Assembly: GCF_016808095.1 (NCBI RefSeq)
Contig: NC_068974.1
Coordinates: forward strand, 29,558,825-29,622,824
From: Vigna angularis
Lineage: Eukaryota > Streptophyta > Magnoliopsida > Fabales > Fabaceae
Reading direction: 5' to 3'
Length of the DNA stretch: 64,000 nucleotides
A model generated the notes under the pieces. That model had not been told where the DNA came from. It searched no databases and saw only the letters and a program-made list of their open reading frames with translations. The position numbers and the translations under genes are program-made. This document shows positions 57,721-64,000 of this stretch, piece after piece (the stretch's first letter is position 1; each line of letters starts with the position of its first letter).

Positions 57721-57897
57721 AACATATAATTTCATAATCTTTATAATCTTATAACCTTATAACCTTATTACCTTACAACCCTATTACCTTACAACCTTAT
57801 TACCTTACAACCTTATAACCTTACAACCTTACAATTTTACAATTTAGAAGTTTATAAGTTTGTAATCTTTTAATCTTGTAAACTTTTAATCTTGTAA
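57721..57897. repeat. Degenerate decamer repeat (TTACAACCTTA type)
   Basis: About 15 short units of CTTATAACCT / CTTACAACCT, resembling the short-period AT array at 50.1-50.3 kb. Confidence 0.8.
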
Positions 57898-58045
57898 GGT
57901 TTAATCATTTTTGAGGTCTCTGTTTTTGTAGAATCGTTTCAAATAGATCCTCGTAGTTGTTTTATCTCAATTAGGTTAATGTTCTTGTAAAATTGAGTCA
58001 ATTGGAACCTTACCATTAATGGGACTAGACGACGTTAAAATTTTT
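57898..58045 (+). repeat. Mutator-like terminal repeat (one end)
   Basis: GGTTTAATCATTTTTGAGG followed by a TCTCTGTTTTTGTAGAATCG block, typical of legume MULE termini. It lies 140 bp before the FLA fragment. The opposite terminus was not found. Confidence 0.5.
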
Positions 58046-58187
58046 GTCTCGTGCCATGGTCATTGCGCAAATATTAACAAGCAGAGAAAGCTTACATTAC
58101 CTATAATTTACAAATGAAAAAGAATTGGAATTTTATTAAATCCCTAAATTCGAATAGGATGTTTTCTTCTAATACGATGTGGAAGGG

Positions 58188-58328
58188 CCATTCTTACCGA
58201 GCTTCTCCACCTTATATCACTACCTCACCCTCACCCGCCTTGCCGACGAGATAAAGCACCAGACCATCACTATGTTCGCCATTGACAATGGCGCAATGAG
58301 CGCCCTCCTTGACAAACACCATTTTTAG
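58188..58328 (+). pseudogene. Fasciclin-like arabinogalactan protein fragment
   Basis: PFLPSFSTLYHYLTLTRLAD, EIKHQTITMFAIDNGAMSAL, LDKHHF then TAG. This matches the start of the FAS1 domain of plant fasciclin-like AGPs (F..FSTFNHYLT.T.LA.EIN...TIT...DN.AMS.L). Cell-surface proteoglycans of the wall; here only about 45 residues remain, without signal peptide or GPI signal. Confidence 0.8.
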
Positions 58329-58954
58329 TGATTATTTTATTCCTTTTAAGAAGGGCACAAGAGAACTGAGGGAAGGGGAAGCAAATTCCAATTCCAATCA
58401 AACTACTCTCTCAATCTTTCATCTGCAATCTATCAATACCCAGGTTTATAGAGGAAAAGCTTGGGAAACGCGAGACAAAGGATTCTCATATTTATTATCA
58501 CCAATTTTTTCCTTGAACCCAACATCATTCATTTCATTTCCTAAAGTGATGTTTGCTAGAATCAATTGATTAATTATTTAAAAAGTAAAACTAATTTTAC
58601 AAAAGTTACACAAATAAACAAATGTTTGCTTCTCAATATTTACATGTTGGTAATATAAAAATTTTGCACTCTCAATCAACCACAAATTAATTGTCACTGA
58701 TAACGACTTCACAAAATTTGAGATTAGAAAACTATATAAACAAATTAATTTTCTTAACTTCTTCAATCAAACCTACGTGTACTTAGCTAGCTATAGCTTT
58801 TTCCTACTTTTATTTGGAAAATTTGCCCTTTTTCACTTTTAATTCAGTTGTACACACACATATATAAAAGGCTACACCTACAGAGTTAGAGACATTAAAT
58901 TTGCAGGAAAGAGACAGGTTAATTAAGGAACATATTCATGTATAGAATTTCGTG

Positions 58955-58989
<35 letters not shown>

Positions 58990-59404
58990 TATTTTATATC
59001 TGTTTTTGTTGATTTCTTTTTGTTTCATACTTTTGTACAAAAAAAGGACATCTTAATCTTTGGGTACTGAGAATTTGTGAATAGTATAGCACTTAGTCTG
59101 AAAGAAGACTTTGCCACAAAAAGTTAATGAAAAAAGTTCAAAAAATGGTAAAGTTGGGGCCAAATTCGTTGTCATGAACTAGTAATCCACAAACATTAAC
59201 AGTAAAACAGACCCAAAATAATAATGAATGATCAAACTATATATGACTATGACAAGGCCTTTCCACTCAGAATAGACCCTGCCATCCACCCAAAATGCTC
59301 TTCATTTCTTTTAGCCTATGTTTGATACATTCTAGTTTTAAATTAAAACAGATTAATTAAGATTGATAGTAGTGCTCAATTACATTCAACACAACACAGA
59401 TATA
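58329..59404. other. Non-coding between gene fragments; (AT)n at 58958-58987
   Basis: No gene recognised. It contains a TA microsatellite of about 15 units. AT-rich throughout. Confidence 0.4.
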
Positions 59405-59405
59405 C

Positions 59406-59505
59406 CTGGCAGCTTTCCAGGTTTGCATAAAGGAATAAACTTGGCACCAATGCCTAACGCAATTGAGGAACCAAAAATGAATCCCCTGACTTCAAGTTGA
59501 AGCAG
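59406..59505 (-). pseudogene. Adenine phosphoribosyltransferase fragment (one exon)
   Basis: Minus strand: [20 protein letters not shown] then [12 protein letters not shown], ending at a CCAG|GTATATC donor-like site (59406/59405). Plant APRT, which makes AMP from adenine and PRPP, has GIEARGFIFGPPIAL.IGAKFVPLRKP.KLPG here. The PRPP-binding motif (VVDDL-type) would be in a later exon and is absent. Confidence 0.8.
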
Positions 59506-59702
59506 AATAAAGTTACTCTCACTCAGTTCTTACCCAAAATAAAATTTAAACAGTCATTCCCCTTACAATGACTAAGAAAATCAGTTCAACATAAATATAA
59601 TGAGGACTAAGAACATATACACTATGAATATTTGATATATCAGTTGTGTTAAAAAATAAGGCTAAAAGAAACCCTTTTGAAAACTAAAGCAGAAGAAGAT
59701 AC

Positions 59703-60040
59703 AGTGATGTGTACAGTTTGGGTGTTGTACTTCTTGAGATGTTAACGGGGATGGAACCAAATGATAACAGTATTCCAGAGGGTGCCCACATTGTCACATG
59801 GGTTAGCAACGAAATCAGAGAGAAAAGAAGGGAATTTACATTTATCCTTGATCAGCAACTAGTATTGCAGAGTGGAAAAAAAACCTGAGATGCTTCAAAT
59901 TCTAGGAGTGGCTCTCCTCTACGTGAATCCATCACCACAAACATAGCCATGGTTGTGAATCCAAAAGCAGCAGTTCACTGTTCAAGTTTTTCCACATCAT
60001 GTGAACCTTTAATAATAGAATCATCATCTTCTTCTTCTTA
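59703..60040 (+). pseudogene. LRR receptor-like kinase C-terminal fragment
   Basis: SDVYSLGVVLLEMLTGMEPN, IPEGAHIVTWVSNEIREKRR and FILDQQLVLQSG (kinase subdomains IX-X, with the DVYS.GVVLLE motif), then a frameshift at the A run near 59875-59883 into EMLQILGVALLYVNPSP. After a stop and a deletion, NPKAAVHCSSFSTSCEPLII followed by a Ser run matches the C-terminal tail of the same LRR-kinase family. The catalytic loop, ATP site and extracellular LRRs are missing. Confidence 0.85.
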
Positions 60041-60593
60041 GCCACCAATTTCATTACTAGTTTTGTTAATTTTTTTTTCAACCCACAAATTATTTGTATA
60101 GATTAGTATTATATGGATTTCGATCCTTATCTTTAGGAGATATGATCTTGTTAGAAAGAGAAAGGCACAAACGTAATTGGTGGATTCTGCTTCTGTTGCA
60201 CTAAAATTCATGAAGAAAATGCTCCAAGACTAGTCCCACTGACACAATCTAACAACCTGCTTTATTTATGTTTTTTTTTTCATCCTTTGTGTTTGTCTTT
60301 GACTCTCTGCTCTTCCTCTATGTTCAGTTTTTTTCCTCTACAAATTAACACCCTTTGTTCCCTTTCTCCCTCACTTCCTCATCCCTAAACTCACCCTTCC
60401 AATTAAAGGAATTGAACTATTGTACAAAGGCCTTACAACAACTAAAATTGCTAACTTAGGTCCTAAAACAATTAAGGTCGTTGGAAATAACTCAATTAGC
60501 AAAAAGACATTGGTTCTTAGCAACTAAGCAATAGAAATTGGTCCTTACAACAACTAGAACATTGGTATGAGCAATCTGACCAGGGCAACCTAT
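60041..60593. other. Non-coding; imperfect repeats of GTCCTxACAACAACT
   Basis: The last 180 bases before 60594 hold imperfect copies of a CCTTACAACAACTA / GGTCCTAAAACAA phrase, possibly a small inverted-repeat element. No gene recognised. Confidence 0.35.
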
Positions 60594-61139
60594 GTAACAC
60601 CCCGATATTTGGTGTTACGCCGACTAATTTTTCCGTAAAACACGTAAGTAAAAATTCAAATTTTTAATATTCAACCTCAACGGATAAATAGTACGTTATT
60701 TATTACAAACCGATTATTCCGAAAATAAAATGTTCAAATAGTCAGGATCGAATAAAATATTAAAATACATTCCCAAGTCCTCTATCCCATCTCTCTTTCA
60801 TCCTTTATGCATGTTCAGAAGCATCAGCCATCACATCTGTAATAACATCTGCTCCCGTATAACATCACACATTATACGATCATCGCATTCACATGCACAA
60901 ACAAGCAAGGGTGAGCTAACAAAAATACAATTCTTATACATCATAAACATACTCATAATAACATGCTATCATCCACACCTTAACCAGATCAAACTATATA
61001 CCCAAGTATGAATTATGCTCCAACCGTATGCATATACCAATATGTATCAAAATATCAATTTAAAATGCATACACCAATATGCATTACAAAATAAATCTGA
61101 CTACATCCACCAATATTACAGACGAATCAAAATACATAC

Positions 61140-61640
61140 ACCAATATGTACTAGCGTCACTCCCATCACTCTTTTCAGAGCTTCCCCGGGCCGTTGCACA
61201 TTACCCTAATGTGTAGTGCTGCTTCCCATCACTCTATAGGGAGATTCCCCGAGCAAGTACACAATGTCACCCTCCATCACTCTGAACAAGAGCTTCCCCG
61301 GACAAGTGCAAGTATACCCCCCATCACTCACCTAAAGAGATTCCCCGGGCCCGCAAGCACAACGCCAATCAAATTTGTAATGAGCTTCACCGGACTAGTA
61401 CCCCACGTCACCCCCATCACTCTTACATAAATGTAAGAGATTCCCCGGGCGGTTACACATTACCCCAATGTGTAGTGCTGCTTCCCATCACTCTATAGGG
61501 AGATTCCCCAGGCAAGTACACAATGTCACCCTCCATCACTCTGAACAAGAGCTTCCCTGGACAAGTGCAAGTATACCCCCCATCACTCACCTAAAGAGAT
61601 TCCCCGGGCCAACACGCACAACGCTTACTATCCACCACTC
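61140..61640. repeat. Tandem array with 259-bp duplication
   Basis: Short units (about 65 bp) of CCATCACTC ... GAGCTTCCCCGG / GAGATTCCCCGGGC. A larger block is duplicated with a 259-bp period (GTGTAGTGCTGC at 61211 and 61470). Overlapping frames here are repeat artefacts. Confidence 0.85.
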
Positions 61641-62117
61641 ATTTAATGACACCAACCAGCCAAAAATACACATCTCCAATAATCCTCACAATACCAATCC
61701 AACCATACCATAACGCACATATCATATCATCATCACATAATCATCACAATACCAAATTGTAAACAATTCAAGTTCTTCATTTAACATGAAACTCATAATT
61801 AAATCATATACAACTATGATTTCAACAGTACTTAACCATCCAAACATCATTCTCATATCAATTTGCAATCTCAAACAGATCACCCAACATTCCCATATCA
61901 AATAGATATATCAAACAATTCAAAACAGTGTACACATAACACATTTTCTTTATATCCTTTTAATACTCATATTTAGGTAACTGAAACAGCTTTGAAACCA
62001 TCACCAACAGTTTCGGAAGGGTCAAGAACCCCCAAAACGACCTAGAGAACGTCCAAAACGGACATCCAGAACCCCCAAAACTATCAAAAACAAATTCTGC
62101 AAAGTGCAGGTGCGTGC

Positions 62118-62148
62118 TAATCGATTAACAGTGCATGTTAATCGATTA
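62118..62148. promoter_or_regulatory. Paired TAATCGATTA motif
   Basis: Exact copies start at 62118 and 62139, 21 bp apart, inside the TGTAACACCCC element. Confidence 0.5.
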
Positions 62149-63678
62149 ACAGTTCGTAATTTACCCAGAAACAGGTCCAGACAGCATACAAGACCCCAAT
62201 ACTTCCTATTTTTCGCAATCCCTTTCTTACAATGGTATAAAAACCAAGATTTTCCATCATAACCACACATAATATGATTCCAAAAACCTACTTTCATCAA
62301 AAACTACATTTATCAAACACTTTACATCACAAAAATCAAGATTAAACAACCTAGCCTTAAACTTTTCAGCACATGTATTTCAAGCCAACACTATGAATCC
62401 TTTCACTCTCAACCATGACTCTTCTCATATTCATGATAATCAATCCTCAAAAATCAATAAACTTAAGTCCATCTTAGATCCAACATTTTTATTGTCATCC
62501 AATAATCATCTCATACTTCCATCAATTCATCCAACCAAAAATTCATTAACTAAGCAAAACACACAATTTTCGTATTCCATGAAAAGTGAGTTAAAACTTC
62601 CTTGTTTACCACCCCAATTCACACCCAAATCTATCAAAAACTTCATTTACGCATATACCAACATGCTAGAACGAATTTCCATCATCTAATTCACATATAT
62701 TCATCACCTTGCACAATTATTTCATCATACAACTTATGCAGAATTCATAGATTAAATATAACTCCCCTTTGTAACTTTACCTTCAAGCTTCTTTCATATT
62801 CAGAATTCTCAATCCATCATTTGATTATCTCACCTTATCATATTGATAATAATAAACCCATAGATTCAAACAGAAAACCAAAGATCAAGGATCAATCTAA
62901 CATCATCTCCATATGCTTAACACATTTCATCCAATTCATACAAATTTCATATATCAAAGTTATAGCAAAAACCCATTTGATTCATCTTTTTACCATCAAA
63001 ACATACTCAAAAACCATCATCTAAGAATAGGACATTTCTAATCCAAGATCTCACAACAAACATTCACATCCATCCCATTCAAACTAATCATTTGTTCAAG
63101 AAGTATGATTTTCGGATTTGGAAAAAGCTAAGGGAAAACTACCATGTTCTTCATCCCATTTCAAGAACCAATTCATCCAAAACTTCATATCTAAATATAC
63201 AAACACATTAGAACGAATTCTCATCATAACTCCCATCATTCAACCCATTAAAACTCATTACATTTCGCAGGACTTTCATCAAACAATACATGTGCAATTT
63301 TTTTTTTTACAAATCAAAGTTAGCTCCCCTTACCTCTTGAAGATCTTAACTTCTTCTTCCAAGAGAGTAACTCCTCCTTTCCTTGGTAGACCAAGCAAGC
63401 TCCAACACCTCTGCACACTTAGAGTTTCGTTCTCCTCACACCAAAAAGCTCTCCACTCTCCCCAAACTTCCAAATCTGATTTGGATTTAAAGAAATGGCT
63501 CCAAGACATGCAAGGACCCAAGATATTGTAATTTAGCAATAAAAGACCAACATCTGGCCATCCTAATCCATTTTCCAGCCCCAAAATCCGGAAAGAATGG
63601 TTTGTGGGAAGATTCCCCAACCTTGCACGCTCAAAAAAAACGTGTTCCAGGCTGTTATGTTTCCATAACTGACGTAGC

Positions 63679-63779
63679 TAATCGATTAACTCAAGTGCTA
63701 ATCGATTAACACGAGTCCAGAGGCTAAAACACGAAATTTTCTCTGTAACAATCGATTAACTACAGCTGTTAATCGATTG
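63679..63779. promoter_or_regulatory. Two more paired TAATCGATTA motifs
   Basis: Exact copies at 63679 and 63699 (20 bp apart); near-exact at 63749 and 63770 (21 bp apart). Confidence 0.5.
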
Positions 63780-64000
63780 TTCCAGCAAAGAAAAACTCAA
63801 ACAGCACATCTGTCACAACTTTGATAGTTCGGTTGAACCCCTTCCCAAAGTCGGAATTAGGCGTATGAGTACTCGAATCGAAGCTCTTTGAGTCTAATTT
63901 CCAATGGAAAAAGAATCAACCCAAAATATTAATTGTATAAAAAGTTATACATAAAATAGTAAACCATGTCAAATTTTGACAGCATTCTATTTTACACTAC

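Larger units (their letters stand above)
60594..64000 (+). mobile_element. LTR-type element starting TGTAACACCCC, incomplete at window end
   Basis: Begins TGTAACACCCCGATATTTGG and shares GCAAGGGTGAGCTAAC (60906) and the tandem CCATCACTC/GAGATTCCCCGGGC units with the minus-strand insert at 53.9-55.9 kb. No gag or pol ORF appears in 3.4 kb, so it is either a very long LTR or a non-autonomous element. The far end lies outside the window. Confidence 0.5.

Noticed and set aside
58150..60100. Helitron identity for the cluster of gene fragments
   Set aside because: No clear 5' TC and 3' hairpin-CTRR ends could be placed by eye, and a Mutator-like terminus is nearer; Helitron capture remains possible but unsupported.
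62393..63531. Plus-strand frames of 98-140 residues near the window end
   Set aside because: Ile/Thr/Asn/Ser-rich translations of AT-rich element DNA, without domain motifs or repeat conservation.
1..64000. tRNA, rRNA or other structured RNA genes
   Set aside because: I looked for tRNA-like T-loops and cloverleaf-forming stretches and for rRNA signatures and saw none convincing; the only tRNA-related sequences are retroelement primer-binding sites.

Overview
This window is plant nuclear DNA, most likely from a papilionoid legume of the Phaseolus/Vigna type. The evidence is spliced genes with long AT-rich introns, a SIRE-type Ty1/copia element with an extra env-like ORF, Athila-like Ty3/gypsy LTRs, CACTA, Mutator-like and solo-LTR insertions, a plastid DNA insert and a CYP72A gene. 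The species assignment is inference. Only one ordinary host gene looks intact: a CYP72A cytochrome P450 at 34073-36774 (+). Almost everything else is transposon sequence or broken pieces of host genes.

Layout. 1-3.0 kb: a plastid-type inorganic pyrophosphatase pseudogene and a CACTA-like terminus. 3165-12048: a complete but heavily mutated SIRE-type copia retrotransposon with 5-bp target duplications. 13.2-14.3 kb: an old LTR. 15.4-21.8 kb: a broken gypsy element split by a gag-protease-only Athila-like element on the minus strand. 21.8-23.4 kb: xylanase and uricase exon fragments. 25.1-29.1 kb: a decayed CACTA element (tnp2 and Transposase_24 remnants) with a leucine-rich-repeat fragment inside. 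29135-30357: a solo LTR. 31-33.6 kb: a GRF zinc-finger remnant, a duplicated segment and a Mutator-type MITE. 34-36.8 kb: the P450 gene, whose intron 1 holds plastid ycf2 DNA. 36857-49770: a 12.9-kb CACTA element with both termini, a 3-bp target duplication, an apparently intact accessory gene and a transposase gene with one nonsense codon. 50-53 kb: AT-rich repeats, a 339-bp tandem duplication and a beta-amylase fragment. 53.3-56.6 kb: an LTR interrupted by another LTR-like insert. 57.9-60.0 kb: fasciclin-like AGP, adenine phosphoribosyltransferase and receptor-kinase fragments next to a Mutator-like terminus. 60.6 kb to the end: part of another LTR-type element with a 259-bp tandem repeat.

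The most unusual signal is a recurring palindrome, TAATCGATTA. It occurs in pairs whose start-to-start distance is 20 or 21 bp (about two helical turns). The pairs occur in the LTRs and the pol-env gap of the SIRE element and in at least two other unrelated repeats (57.4 kb; 62.1 and 63.7 kb), plus a degenerate set at 50.5 kb. The spacer sequences differ while the spacing is kept. Nearly all nonsense codons across the window are explicable as C-to-T (or G-to-A) changes, as expected from deamination of methylated cytosine in silenced DNA.

All coordinates, splice sites and mutation counts were read by eye. No alignments or database searches were run.
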